From Endobacterium cereale (GTDB lineage: Bacteria; Pseudomonadota; Alphaproteobacteria; Rhizobiales; Rhizobiaceae), in contig NZ_WIXI01000022.1 in the NCBI RefSeq assembly GCF_009617585.1, positions 62,001 through 126,000 of the forward strand: DNA of 64,000 bases, read 5' to 3'. This document shows, one piece after another, positions 39,474-48,259 of this stretch. The notes beneath the pieces were generated by a model. That model searched no databases and was not told the DNA's origin. It was given only the letters and a program-made list of their open reading frames with translations. The position numbers and the translations under genes are program-made. Positions within the stretch are counted from its first letter, which is position 1. Each line of letters starts with the position of its first letter.

Positions 39474-40508
39474 TCAGCGTCGTGCCGGCCTGGACGTTGC
39501 CACGCCGCCAAAGGAGCGCGCCTGCGCCTCAAGCGTGTGCTCTGTGTACTGTTGCTGCGGCGCCGGCGCATAATATGCCGGAGCGGCCTGGGCGGTCATC
39601 GAACCTGGACGAGCGGCCGGCACAGGCCCAACGAAAGGCAGATTGGCGAATTCCTCGCTTGCGGCAAAGGCTGCGCCCTGTAGCGACGAAGCGGCCTGCG
39701 CCTGAACAGCGGCCACAGCAGAGTTAGCTCTGGACGAAGGGCCACTCGGCGTGCGCCCCGCCAGCGCCATCGGGCTCGGCGTCGGCAAAGCCGAACCGTA
39801 GCTCTGCAACTGGTCGCCGAAGCGCTCGTTGGACGCGACCATAACGCCGCTTGCGATCTGGCCGTCCGGGCGGATGCCCGGAATGCGATCGCCCTTGCGA
39901 ACATAGGATGCCATCAGGAACGGCATGTCGTGGCCGTCCATGCGGGCACGGCCGACATATTGCACATTCACATTGCCGGTGCCGGTGCGCTTCATGTCGA
40001 GCATGTCGGCAGCCTGACTGGACACGTCGATAATGCGGCCGGGATGATAAGGACCACGGTCGTTGACGCGAACGATGACGGAAGAACCGGTATCGACATT
40101 GGTCACGCGCGCATAGCTCGGCAGCGGGAAAGTCGGATGCGCGGCCGAAAGATGGCTGGAGTCGTAAACTTCACCATTGGCTGTCAGGCGACCATGGAAA
40201 GCCGAGCCGTACCACGAAGCAAGACCGTTCTTGTTGTAGTTCGGATCTTCTTTCGGAACGTAGGTCTTGCCCTTAACCTCATATGGCTTGCCGACCATGA
40301 AGCGGCCGCCCCCCTTGGGAACGGACTTTCCATCGGCAACCACACGCGGGCTTGCTTTGACGCCGTATTCCTTTTCGGAAAAATATTCCTTGCTGCGCTG
40401 CTTCTTCGGCTCCGGCTTGGAGGTCGCGCAAGAAGCAACACTCGCGCATACCATGACGATACCGAGCCATCTCGCGCCGAGAATAAGCCTGCTATATTCT
40501 GAATTCAA
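39474..40508 (-). CDS. rlpA: RlpA-like septal ring lytic transglycosylase lipoprotein
   Basis: A 344-residue outer-membrane lipoprotein related to RlpA, which cleaves denuded glycan strands. The lipobox is SVASC (Cys near residue 27). The double-psi beta-barrel spans about 95-185 with GLASWYGSAFHGRLTANGE, HPTFPLPSYARVTN and RVNDRGPYHPGRIIDVS, including the catalytic His/Asp region. No SPOR domain follows; instead there is a long Ala/Pro/Gln-rich tail. The only start in frame is TTG at 40508, since a stop lies six codons upstream. It begins the leftward row running to the metallo-hydrolase. Confidence 0.88.
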   Translation of the reverse strand: MNSEYSRLILGARWLGIVMVCASVASCATSKPEPKKQRSKEYFSEKEYGVKASPRVVADGKSVPKGGGRFMVGKPYEVKGKTYVPKEDPNYNKNGLASWYGSAFHGRLTANGEVYDSSHLSAAHPTFPLPSYARVTNVDTGSSVIVRVNDRGPYHPGRIIDVSSQAADMLDMKRTGTGNVNVQYVGRARMDGHDMPFLMASYVRKGDRIPGIRPDGQIASGVMVASNERFGDQLQSYGSALPTPSPMALAGRTPSGPSSRANSAVAAVQAQAASSLQGAAFAASEEFANLPFVGPVPAARPGSMTAQAAPAYYAPAPQQQYTEHTLEAQARSFGGVATSRPARR

Positions 40509-40859
40509 TTTTCTAGTCCCGCCGCTTCAGGGCCGCCTCCAATCCCGTTTGGAGACAGTCCCCATGCCGTTCCGCGCGCCGCGCGCGGTCCCGCCTGTTG
40601 ATCGCCCATTGTTTTTTGCCTGCAAGATGGCAAAATTGCGAATGAATTCTGTGGACTAGATAAAATACCAAACAACATGGTTAAGCATTGGTTTACGCGG
40701 TCCGCCGCCGACATATTGCGCCGTACCGGCACATGTGTTCCGGCCTGACGCAAACAAGACACATCCATGCGGCTTTTCTCGACGGGTCATGGACAAATTC
40801 TGCTGCTGAACTACTTGCTGAGAAGTAGGGAGACGAAACAGTTTAGGAGGAACTGACCC
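40509..40859. promoter_or_regulatory. 351-base divergent region between rlpA and the Pro/Ala-rich protein gene
   Basis: Contains a 17-base dyad of CG-rich sequence at 40572-40588 and a small hairpin (CTCCAA 40537-40542 with TTGGAG 40549-40554) in the rlpA leader. No tRNA, small RNA or further gene was recognised. Confidence 0.3.
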
Positions 40860-41078
40860 ATGAATAAAAACGTCGTCGTAGGCTTGGTCGTTGTCGTCAT
40901 CATCGCGCTTGCCGTCTGGCTCTTCATGCCGGCCTCGAACGCTCCGACCACCACACCTGCCACCCCGCCGGCCTCAAGCGAAGCGACCCCACCGTCATCG
41001 CCCGCCCCGGCCTCACCGGCACCGGCGACGCCGGCTCCTGCAACACCAGCGCCCGCCGCGCCGGCTCCGGCAAATTAA
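40860..41078 (+). CDS. 72-residue membrane-anchored Pro/Ala-rich protein
   Basis: A short protein with one N-terminal helix (KNVVVGLVVVVIIALAVWLFM, residues 3-23) and a low-complexity tail of Pro, Ala, Ser and Thr (about 25-72) with repeated PAPATPAP. A TTAGGAGG ribosome site precedes the ATG by eight bases. The tail should extend into the periplasm and could span peptidoglycan. No family was recognised. The tail resembles the C terminus of SecG in this window, which probably only reflects composition. Confidence 0.7.
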   Translation: MNKNVVVGLVVVVIIALAVWLFMPASNAPTTTPATPPASSEATPPSSPAPASPAPATPAPATPAPAAPAPAN

Positions 41079-41105
41079 GCGGCGCAGCAGGTTTGATAGA
41101 GACGC

Positions 41106-41147
41106 AAACGCCGCCGTCAGGATATCCTGTCGGCGGCTTTATTTTTC
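41106..41147. terminator. terminator between convergent small genes
   Basis: GCCGCCG (41110-41116) pairs with CGGCGGC (41131-41137) and the inner CAGGA/TCCTG extends the stem; TTTATTTTTC follows on the plus strand. Confidence 0.75.
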
Positions 41148-41149
41148 GT

Positions 41150-41527
41150 TCAGCGCAATACGCCGGTGGCCAGAGCGCGCTGGATACCCCGGACATCGGC
41201 ACCTTTCTTGAGTGTTCTTGCGATCGGCTCGCTGCTGCCGGACACCCAAATCTTCAGCTCCGAATCGAGGTCGAACGTGCCGGCTGTCTCAACCGAAAAC
41301 CGCGTGACGGCGCGGTATGGTATCGACATGTAATCGACCTTGGTGCCGGTCATGCCCTGAATGTCGACGAGAATGACGCGAAACTGGGTGAATACGAAAA
41401 AATCGCGGATGACACGGAAGGCAAGCTCCGGCGCCTCGCCTTCGATCAGTACGCCATTCAGGCGCTTGTTAAGATCCGCAGGATCCACAGCGGAACCATG
41501 GCCGAGAAGTCCGTCAAAAATGCCCAC
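41150..41527 (-). CDS. bacterial PH-domain protein
   Basis: A 125-residue cytoplasmic protein of the bacterial pleckstrin-homology-like group (bPH, YvbH-related). GTG 41527 is chosen because a perfect AGGAGG stands five bases before it and the product opens (M)GIFDGLLGHGSAVDPADL, the usual start. The fold shows as FRVIRDFFVFTQFRVILVDIQG, TGTKVDYMSIPYRAVTRFSVETAG and the final strand and helix DLDSELKIWVSG...ALA. Function is unknown for this family; members form rings and are often near stress genes. It is convergent with the Pro/Ala-rich gene. Confidence 0.82.
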   Translation of the reverse strand: MGIFDGLLGHGSAVDPADLNKRLNGVLIEGEAPELAFRVIRDFFVFTQFRVILVDIQGMTGTKVDYMSIPYRAVTRFSVETAGTFDLDSELKIWVSGSSEPIARTLKKGADVRGIQRALATGVLR

Positions 41528-41702
41528 GATACCCTCCTGATTGTGTTTACACCGGAGAAATAGCCTCTCTTGCTGCCACGACAAGCAGACTGGCCTTCCG
41601 GTGCAGTTGACGATCCGCCCCGCGACACTGTAAAGCCGACGACAAGAATGAGCGGGTTTCATCCCTGCGAGCCGAACAGGCCTTTATTGCCTGTCATTCT
41701 TT

Positions 41703-41792
41703 GGAAGAGTGTCCGAGTGGTTTAAGGAACCGGTCTTGAAAACCGGCGTGCGGGAGACCGTACCGTGGGTTCGAATCCCACCTCTTCCGCCA
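41703..41792 (+). tRNA. tRNA-Ser(UGA)
   Basis: A 90-base tRNA with encoded CCA. The acceptor arm GGAAGAG pairs with CTCTTCC; the anticodon loop is CTTGAAA (anticodon TGA) on an ACCGG-type stem; the long variable arm typical of serine tRNAs and the GGTTCGAATCC T-arm are present. Confidence 0.97.
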
Positions 41793-41842
41793 TTCCCGCC
41801 AGATCACACCATTGTTTCCCGACCGACTCGGCTTTCTGCTGC

Positions 41843-41877
41843 GCAAACGAAAACAGCCGACTCGAAAGCCGGCTGTT
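41843..41877 (-). terminator. intrinsic terminator of the glycine-zipper protein gene
   Basis: AACAGCCG (41852-41859) with CGGCTGTT (41870-41877), 10-base loop, followed on the minus strand by TTCGTTT. Confidence 0.75.
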
Positions 41878-41898
41878 CTCAGAACCATCATCGTCCGA

Positions 41899-42261
41899 TC
41901 AGTTGCAGACCCGGACGTTTTCGTAATGCCAGCCGCCATCATAGGCGTTCTGCACACGGCGATCCTCGAACCAGCAACGCGGCGGCGGCGGCTCCTCGAT
42001 ATAGCGCGGGCCATTGTTGTTGCCATTGGCAAGCGCGCCACCGATCAGGCCACCGATCACGCCGGCAGCAAGGCCGCCGGCAATAACCTTGCCGGTGTCG
42101 CGGTCGCGGTGATGACGACGTGGCGGCGGTGGGGGCGGGCCGCGGCGATCGTCCCAGCGCGCCGGGCCATCGCGCCACTGGGCGCTGGCCGGCGCGGTAT
42201 GCGCAAGAATACTGCCGGCAGACACGGCCAAAATCATTGCGACGCGAATTGTCTTATTCAT
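41899..42261 (-). CDS. secreted glycine-zipper protein
   Basis: A 120-residue exported protein. The signal peptide (MNKTIRVAMILAVSAGSILAHTAPASA) is cleaved near residue 27. Next come a Pro/Arg-rich stretch with DDRRGPPPPPPRRHHRD and a glycine-zipper helix GKVIAGGLAAGVIGGLIGGALANG (about 60-83) that could insert in a membrane, then a C-terminal part with two cysteines and aromatic residues (CWFEDRRVQNAYDGGWHYENVRVC). The final cysteines may form a disulfide in the periplasm. It is a typical rhizobial small envelope protein without assigned function; it runs convergent with the tRNA gene. Confidence 0.75.
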   Translation of the reverse strand: MNKTIRVAMILAVSAGSILAHTAPASAQWRDGPARWDDRRGPPPPPPRRHHRDRDTGKVIAGGLAAGVIGGLIGGALANGNNNGPRYIEEPPPPRCWFEDRRVQNAYDGGWHYENVRVCN

Positions 42262-42712
42262 TGCACACGTCCTGTTTTCCTCGCGATTTCCAACCAGGAA
42301 ATCCTGCGACATTTAGCTAAGATGCACATAATCCCATTAACGCACGCTGAACGACGCAAGGCTGGTCATGAGCACTCAGAGGCATCTTCGAAAGAAGCGC
42401 TATGCACCAATCATGGAGTAAAGACGGCAGGCCATCTTTCGTCATGCATTCAACGGTGGATAATTTTCTGATCGTGCAGCAGACACACGGCAACCCAAGA
42501 CCATTTTGAATGGCTGCTTCTTGGCAGACATTTCCTGCCGCGTTGAGCACTCGGACCGTCTCGGTACCGCAGCAGATGATGCATAACACACCTGTGCATT
42601 GCTTTTGCACGCAATGCCTTCATTTCCGTAGCGGTTTGTTCTAGAGACAATCTCTCGAAGACGACCGCCGCGTGAAAGGCGGCGCACAATAATTCGCAAG
42701 GTGATGTAGTCC
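42262..42712. other. 451-base gap upstream of ppiD
   Basis: Must hold the promoters of the glycine-zipper gene and of ppiD-trpDC. Short open frames exist on both strands, but none has both a ribosome site and a sensible product. No RNA gene or repeat was recognised. Confidence 0.35.
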
Positions 42713-44608
42713 ATGCTCGATTCCCTCAGAACAGCCTCCCGCTCCTGGGTTGCCAAAGCGCTTCTCGTGCTGCTCGGTGTATCATTCGGCATCTGGGGTG
42801 TTTCGGCCTCGATCATGGCGCCGGCCGGCGGGAACACGGTGATGACCGTCGGAGACCAGACGGTCAGCCCTCAGGAATATCGTCTCGCCATGCAGCGTCA
42901 GCTGTCGCAGCTCAGCCGCCAGTTCGGCACGCAGCTCACCGCCGAACAGGCGCGTGCCTTCGGTCTCGACCAGCAGGTCTTCAGCCAGCTCGCCGCCGGC
43001 GCAGCGCTGGACCAGCTTGCCGCCGACATGAGACTTGGCCTGTCGGACGATCGCCTCGCTCTTCTTGTTGCCGAGGATCCGGCCTTCAAGGATGGCAATG
43101 GCCAGTTCGACCGCCAGCTGTTCTCATCGCGCCTGCGTTCGGTCGGTTTCGACGAGAACGAATATATCATGGAACGCAAGAAGATCGCGGTGCGCAGCCA
43201 GATCGTCGATGCGGTGTCGGACGGCTTCACGCCGCCGGCGGTCATGACCGATGCGCTGCGTCAGTATGCAGACGAAACCCGCACGCTCGATTACCTGATC
43301 CTGTCCTACGCCAACATCCCGCCGGTCAAGGCTCCGACGGACGACGTTCTGGCCGCCTGGTTCGAGGGCGCCAAGGCGCGTTACCGCGCACCGGAATACC
43401 GTAAGATCACCTATGTGACGCTGCAGCCTTCCGACGTTGCCGATCCGTCCACGATCACCGACGAACAGGTTCAGGCCGATTATGAAAAACGCAAGGACAC
43501 GTTCGGCACCCCGGAAACCCGCACGATCGAACAGCTGACCTTCCCGAGCAAGGAAATGGCCGATGCTGCGGCCGGCCAACTTACGTCGCGCGCTGTCACA
43601 TTCGACCAGCTGGTGACGGATCAGGGCAAAACCCCTGCAGACGTTCTGCTTGGCGAATTCACCAAGGAACAGGTTCCTGACCCGAGGGTCGGCGCCGCCG
43701 CCTTTGCGCTGCCGGCAGACGGCGGCACCAGCCCCGCAATCCAGGGCACGTTCGGTGCCGTCATCCTGCGCGTTACCAATGTGAAGCCGGCCACCACCAA
43801 GACCTTCGACGAGGTCAAAGAAGAAATCCGCAACCAGCTGGCGCTTGCCGCTGCCTCGCGCGGCCTCGTGGAAAGCCATGACAAGTTCGACGATTTGCGC
43901 GGCACCGGCGCCACGCTGCAGGAAGCGGCCAACGAACTGAAGTTGAAGACAACCGCGATCACCATCGACCAGAGCGGTAATGACGAGGCAGGCAACCGCG
44001 TTGCGACGCTTCCTCAGTCGGACAATTTCCTCGCCGAGGCATTCCGCGCCGAAGTGGGTGCCGACAACCTGCCGGTCAATCTCGGCAATACCGGCTATGT
44101 CTGGTTCAACGTCGATGACGTGATCGACGAGCGTGAGCGCCCGCTGGCGGAGGTGCGCGAAAAAGCCGTGGCCGACTGGACCGGCGAGCAACAGAAGGCA
44201 GCGCTTGCCGCCAAGGCCGAGGAATACAAGAAACGCCTCGAAAGCGGCGAACAGCTTGCCACGATTGCCGGCGAGATCGGCATTACCGTTGAAAACAAGC
44301 AGGGACTTCGTCGCGCAAGCACCGACGCAGTGTTCGGCCAGGCCACCGTGCAGGCCGCTTTTGCAGGCCCAGTCGAATCGATCGCCAGCGCGCTGGCTGC
44401 CGATAGCGAAAGCCGCATCCTGATGAAGGTGACAACCGTTGACCATCAGCCGGCGGCCGGTGGCGGTGCCGACGACCAGCAGACCCAGCAGATCGCCCGT
44501 GCGGCGGGCGACGACATGCTCGACCAGATGGTGACCCGCCTGCAGCAGGATTTTGGCGTACAGATCAACCAGACCGCAGCCGAGCAGGCTCTGGCCACGA
44601 TGCGCTGA
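42713..44608 (+). CDS. ppiD: PpiD/SurA-type peptidylprolyl isomerase
   Basis: A 631-residue inner-membrane-anchored periplasmic chaperone. One N-terminal helix (SWVAKALLVLLGVSFGIWGVSASI, about 11-34) is followed by the SurA-like chaperone region (VGDQTVSPQEYRLAMQRQLSQL), a parvulin-like domain around residues 250-370 whose conserved histidines are not obvious, and a C-terminal part ending in an alanine-rich helix. As in PpiD of E. coli, the parvulin domain may be inactive. It is followed by trpD after 24 bases, so it probably leads the trpDC-moaC-moeA transcript. Confidence 0.9.
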   Translation: MLDSLRTASRSWVAKALLVLLGVSFGIWGVSASIMAPAGGNTVMTVGDQTVSPQEYRLAMQRQLSQLSRQFGTQLTAEQARAFGLDQQVFSQLAAGAALDQLAADMRLGLSDDRLALLVAEDPAFKDGNGQFDRQLFSSRLRSVGFDENEYIMERKKIAVRSQIVDAVSDGFTPPAVMTDALRQYADETRTLDYLILSYANIPPVKAPTDDVLAAWFEGAKARYRAPEYRKITYVTLQPSDVADPSTITDEQVQADYEKRKDTFGTPETRTIEQLTFPSKEMADAAAGQLTSRAVTFDQLVTDQGKTPADVLLGEFTKEQVPDPRVGAAAFALPADGGTSPAIQGTFGAVILRVTNVKPATTKTFDEVKEEIRNQLALAAASRGLVESHDKFDDLRGTGATLQEAANELKLKTTAITIDQSGNDEAGNRVATLPQSDNFLAEAFRAEVGADNLPVNLGNTGYVWFNVDDVIDERERPLAEVREKAVADWTGEQQKAALAAKAEEYKKRLESGEQLATIAGEIGITVENKQGLRRASTDAVFGQATVQAAFAGPVESIASALAADSESRILMKVTTVDHQPAAGGGADDQQTQQIARAAGDDMLDQMVTRLQQDFGVQINQTAAEQALATMR

Positions 44609-44632
44609 ACGCGGACCTCGAGGAGAAATCAC

Positions 44633-45670
44633 ATGCCGGTCCTGAAACCGTTCATCGCCAAGGTCGCCAACGGCGAGAGCCTCAGTCGACCGGAAGCACT
44701 GGAAGCCTTCACCATCCTGATGTCGGGCGAGGCAACGCCGTCGCAGATCGGCGGTTTTTTGATGGCGTTGCGCGTACGCGGCGAAACCGTCGATGAGATC
44801 GCAGGTGCCGTTTCCACCATGCGGGCCAAGATGGTGCCGGTTTCGGCCCCGTCCGATGCCGTCGACATCGTCGGCACGGGTGGCGATGGTATCGGCACCT
44901 ACAACATCTCCACCCTCGCCTCGATCATCACGGCCGGCGCCGGCGTGACCGTTGCCAAGCACGGCAACCGTGCCCAAAGCTCCAAATCCGGCACGGCGGA
45001 TGCGCTGAGCACGCTCGGAGTCAATCTGGAGATCGGGCCGGAACAGATCGGCCGCTGTATCGCTGAAGCCGGTATCGGCTTCATGTTCGCGCAGAAACAT
45101 CACGCTGCCATGCGGCATGTAACTGCGAGCCGCGTCGAACTTGGCACACGCACGATCTTCAATCTGCTCGGGCCGCTTTCCAACCCGGCCGGCGCCAAAC
45201 GTCAGTTGCTTGGCGTTTTTTCACCGCAATGGCTTCAGCCCCTCGCCGAAGTGCTGCGTGATCTCGGCTCCGAGCGTGTCTGGGTCGTTTATGGCGACGG
45301 CATGGACGAGATCACCACCACAGGCGCGACGCAGGTCGTGGCGCTGGAAGATGGCAATATCCGCAGCTTTGAGCTGACGCCGGAAGATTTTGGCGTGAAG
45401 CCTGCGGTTATCGACGACCTGAAAGGCGGCGACGGGGTCGTCAACGCAGCGGCCCTGCGCGACGTTCTCGCTGGTGCGCGCAATGCCTATCGCGACATCG
45501 CTCTCTGCAATGCCGCGGCGGCGCTCGTCATCGCCGGCAAGGCGGACAATGTCATGGACGGCATGACCATCGCCTCCGAATCACTCGATAGCGGCAAGGC
45601 AACAGCCGTGCTCGAGAGGCTGATCGCCGTTTCCAACGAGAATGCAGACAAGGAAGGAGCCGGCGCATGA
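44633..45670 (+). CDS. trpD: anthranilate phosphoribosyltransferase
   Basis: Second step of tryptophan synthesis, joining anthranilate to PRPP. The 345 residues carry the PRPP-binding [39 protein letters not shown], the [12 protein letters not shown] region, [20 protein letters not shown] and the DE pair in [21 protein letters not shown] ribosome site precedes the ATG. The gene overlaps trpC by four bases (ATGA). No trp leader peptide or attenuator was seen in front of it. Confidence 0.97.
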   Translation: MPVLKPFIAKVANGESLSRPEALEAFTILMSGEATPSQIGGFLMALRVRGETVDEIAGAVSTMRAKMVPVSAPSDAVDIVGTGGDGIGTYNISTLASIITAGAGVTVAKHGNRAQSSKSGTADALSTLGVNLEIGPEQIGRCIAEAGIGFMFAQKHHAAMRHVTASRVELGTRTIFNLLGPLSNPAGAKRQLLGVFSPQWLQPLAEVLRDLGSERVWVVYGDGMDEITTTGATQVVALEDGNIRSFELTPEDFGVKPAVIDDLKGGDGVVNAAALRDVLAGARNAYRDIALCNAAAALVIAGKADNVMDGMTIASESLDSGKATAVLERLIAVSNENADKEGAGA

Positions 45671-46482
45671 CCGACATCCTGCGCAAGATCGAAGCCTACA
45701 AGCGCGAGGAAATCGCCGCAGCCAAGGCTAAGACGTCGCTTGAAGACCTCAAGGCCATGACCAAGGGCGTGTCCGCGCCGCGCGGTTTTTACAGGTCTCT
45801 GGTCGCCAAGCGTGATGCCGGCGAATTCGGACTGATCGCCGAAATCAAGAAAGCCAGCCCCTCGAAAGGCTTGATACGGCCGGATTTCGATCCGCCGGCG
45901 CTGGCCAAAGCCTATGAGGCCGGTGGCGCTGCCTGCCTTTCCGTGCTGACCGATGGCCCAAGCTTTCAGGGCGCGCCGGAATTCTTGGCCGCCGCCCGCG
46001 ACGCCTGCTCGCTGCCCGCGCTGCGCAAGGACTTTCTGTTCGAACCCTATCAGGTTCATGAAGCACGCGCCTGGGGCGGCGATTGCATTCTGATCATCAT
46101 GGCATCGCTCTCCGATGACGAGGCGCGGCTGCTGGAAGACACGGCGTTTGAACTCGGCATGGATGTTCTGCTCGAGGTGCATGACGAGGCCGAGATGGAG
46201 CGGGCGCTGAAGCTCGCCTCGCCTATGATCGGCGTCAACAACCGCAATCTGCGCACGTTCGAAGTCAGTCTGGATGTCAGCGAGCGTCTGGCTTCGATGG
46301 TGTCCGATGACCGTCTTCTGGTCGGCGAAAGCGGTATCTTCACCCATGATGATTGCCTGCGTTTGCAGAATTCGCGCATCTCCACCTTCCTCGTCGGCGA
46401 AAGCCTGATGCGAAAAGACGACGTGACCGCTGCCACCCGCTTGCTCCTGAAAGGTGGCGCCCTCACCGCGGCAGCGCAGTGA
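45667..46482 (+). CDS. trpC: indole-3-glycerol phosphate synthase
   Basis: Closes the indole ring in tryptophan synthesis. The 271 residues form a TIM barrel with the motif [76 protein letters not shown] and VGESGIF. It is the single-function enzyme, without a fused TrpF. It overlaps trpD by ATGA and moaC by one base (TGATG), so the four genes trpD-trpC-moaC-moeA should be translated as a coupled chain. Confidence 0.97.
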   Translation: MTDILRKIEAYKREEIAAAKAKTSLEDLKAMTKGVSAPRGFYRSLVAKRDAGEFGLIAEIKKASPSKGLIRPDFDPPALAKAYEAGGAACLSVLTDGPSFQGAPEFLAAARDACSLPALRKDFLFEPYQVHEARAWGGDCILIIMASLSDDEARLLEDTAFELGMDVLLEVHDEAEMERALKLASPMIGVNNRNLRTFEVSLDVSERLASMVSDDRLLVGESGIFTHDDCLRLQNSRISTFLVGESLMRKDDVTAATRLLLKGGALTAAAQ

Positions 46483-46973
46483 TGAGCGACAGCAAGCCCA
46501 CTCTCACCCATATCGGCGCCTCCGGCGAGGCGCATATGGTGGATGTCGGCGACAAGGCCGAAACAACCCGCATCGCGACCGCTGAAGGTTTCGTGCGCAT
46601 GCTGCCGGAAACACTGGCGCTGATCCGCGAAGGCAATGCCAAGAAGGGTGACGTGATCGGCACGGCGCGGCTGGCCGGCATCATGGCCGCGAAGAAGACC
46701 TCCGACCTCATTCCGCTTTGCCATCCGCTTATGCTGACCAAGGTTTCGGTGGAGATCGAGGAGGATGGCGCCCTGCCCGGCCTTCGGGTCGTGGCCACCG
46801 CAAAATTGTCCGGCAAGACCGGGGTCGAGATGGAAGCGCTGACAGCCGTTTCCGTCGCCTGCCTGACGATCTACGATATGGCCAAGGCAGCGGACAAGGG
46901 CATGGAAATCGGCGGCATTCAGCTTCTGACCAAAAGCGGCGGCAAATCCGGCAACTGGCGGCGTGAATCATGA
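46482..46973 (+). CDS. moaC: cyclic pyranopterin monophosphate synthase
   Basis: Molybdenum cofactor synthesis step after MoaA. The start at 46482 shares one base with the trpC stop. The 163 residues begin [25 protein letters not shown] and include [11 protein letters not shown], the active-site [22 protein letters not shown], the [25 protein letters not shown] helix and a C-terminal [14 protein letters not shown] lysine pair. All catalytic residues known for MoaC (the Lys and Asp in these motifs) appear present. It overlaps moeA by ATGA. Confidence 0.96.
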   Translation: MSDSKPTLTHIGASGEAHMVDVGDKAETTRIATAEGFVRMLPETLALIREGNAKKGDVIGTARLAGIMAAKKTSDLIPLCHPLMLTKVSVEIEEDGALPGLRVVATAKLSGKTGVEMEALTAVSVACLTIYDMAKAADKGMEIGGIQLLTKSGGKSGNWRRES

Positions 46974-48193
46974 ACAAGCCAAGTCTGCTTCCCGTCGAGG
47001 ATGCCAAGGCGCGGCTTGCGGCGCTGACCAGGCCGGTTACCCAGATCGAGATGGTGCCGCTGATTGAGGCTGCCGGACGTGTTCTCGGGCGTCCTGTCGC
47101 AGCGCATCTGACCCAGCCGCCCTTCAATGCATCTGCCATGGATGGGTACGCAATCCGCGCGACCGACACGCCGGAGATAGGCAGCGAATTGACGGTGATC
47201 GGCACCGCCTCCGCTGGACACGCCTTCGACGGCGAAATCGGTCCCGGCGAGGCCGTGCGCATTTTCACCGGCGCGCCGGTACCGGAAGGCGCGGACACGA
47301 TCCTCATTCAGGAAGATGCGGAAAAGCTCGACGGCAACCGTATCCGCACGACATTCGCCGTTACCCCCGGCCGCCATATCCGCCCCCGTGGTCAGGATTT
47401 TGCGCAGGGTGAAGCCGTGTTGTCGGCCGGGATGCAGCTCGATTTTTCAACGCTGACGCTTGCGGCGGCCACCAACAATGCCAAGCTGCCGGTCTATCGA
47501 AAACCCGTCATTGCCATCCTCGCGACCGGCGATGAACTGGTTCAGCCCGGCTCCGTGCTCGGCCCCGCACAGATTGTAGCCTCTAACACGTTTGGCGTGG
47601 CGGCACTCGCGCGCGACAATGGTGCCGAAGTCCTCGATCTCGGCATTGTTCCGGATGACAAGGCGCAGATCGAAAAGGCTATCTCCATGGCGCGTCTGGC
47701 TGGCGCCGATGTGCTGGTGACGATCGGCGGCGCTTCCGTTGGCGATCATGACCTTGTGCAGGGCGTATTGAAATCCGTCGGCATGGAGCTTGATTTCTGG
47801 CGCATCGCCATGCGTCCCGGCAAACCGCTGATGGTTGGTTCGCTGGGCGACATGCAGGTGCTTGGCCTGCCCGGTAATCCGGTCGCCAGCCTTGTCTGCA
47901 GCCTGCTGTTTCTCGAGCCGACCTTGCGAAAGCTGGCGCATCTTCCCGAACGGAAGCGCGAGGCCGAGGCGTTGACCTCCCGCACCTTGGCTGGCAACGA
48001 CCTGCGGCAGGATTTTCTGCGGGCAAAACTGTCGCGTAACGATGACGGCAAGCTTGTCGCCGATGCCTATGGCAAGCAGGACTCTTCGATGATGAAAATC
48101 CTCGCCCAATCTGATTGCCTCGTCATCCGCCCGCCGCATGCACCGGAACTGCCCGAAGGCAGCCCCTGCCCGGTCATTCTTCTGCGGCCCTGA
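46970..48193 (+). CDS. moeA: molybdopterin molybdenumtransferase
   Basis: Inserts molybdate into adenylated molybdopterin. The 407 residues show [12 protein letters not shown], the [20 protein letters not shown] segment, [11 protein letters not shown], domain III with [45 protein letters not shown] and [27 protein letters not shown]. It ends a coupled series starting at trpD. A hairpin at 48201-48223 follows the stop. Confidence 0.96.
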   Translation: MNKPSLLPVEDAKARLAALTRPVTQIEMVPLIEAAGRVLGRPVAAHLTQPPFNASAMDGYAIRATDTPEIGSELTVIGTASAGHAFDGEIGPGEAVRIFTGAPVPEGADTILIQEDAEKLDGNRIRTTFAVTPGRHIRPRGQDFAQGEAVLSAGMQLDFSTLTLAAATNNAKLPVYRKPVIAILATGDELVQPGSVLGPAQIVASNTFGVAALARDNGAEVLDLGIVPDDKAQIEKAISMARLAGADVLVTIGGASVGDHDLVQGVLKSVGMELDFWRIAMRPGKPLMVGSLGDMQVLGLPGNPVASLVCSLLFLEPTLRKLAHLPERKREAEALTSRTLAGNDLRQDFLRAKLSRNDDGKLVADAYGKQDSSMMKILAQSDCLVIRPPHAPELPEGSPCPVILLRP

Positions 48194-48200
48194 GAATCAC

Positions 48201-48223
48201 CGTGAGCCTTTTGCCGGCTCACG
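48201..48223 (+). terminator. hairpin between moeA and the photolyase gene
   Basis: CGTGAGCC (48201-48208) and GGCTCACG (48216-48223) with a 7-base loop; only CGTTT follows, so partial termination at most. Confidence 0.45.
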
Positions 48224-48259
48224 CGTTTAGCCCCGGACATCCACATCAAGGAGGCCCGC

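Noticed and set aside
40505..40768. Leftward open frame of 87 codons overlapping the rlpA start
   Set aside because: It overlaps the rlpA leader, has no ribosome site and no recognisable protein features.
41703..41792. tRNA-Ser as an integration site for a genomic island
   Set aside because: No integrase, no repeat of the tRNA 3' end and no change of composition was seen on either side.
42370..42421. 17-codon frame starting MSTQRHLRKKRYAP in the gap before ppiD
   Set aside because: No convincing ribosome site, very basic product and no neighbour or conservation argument; too weak to list as a gene.
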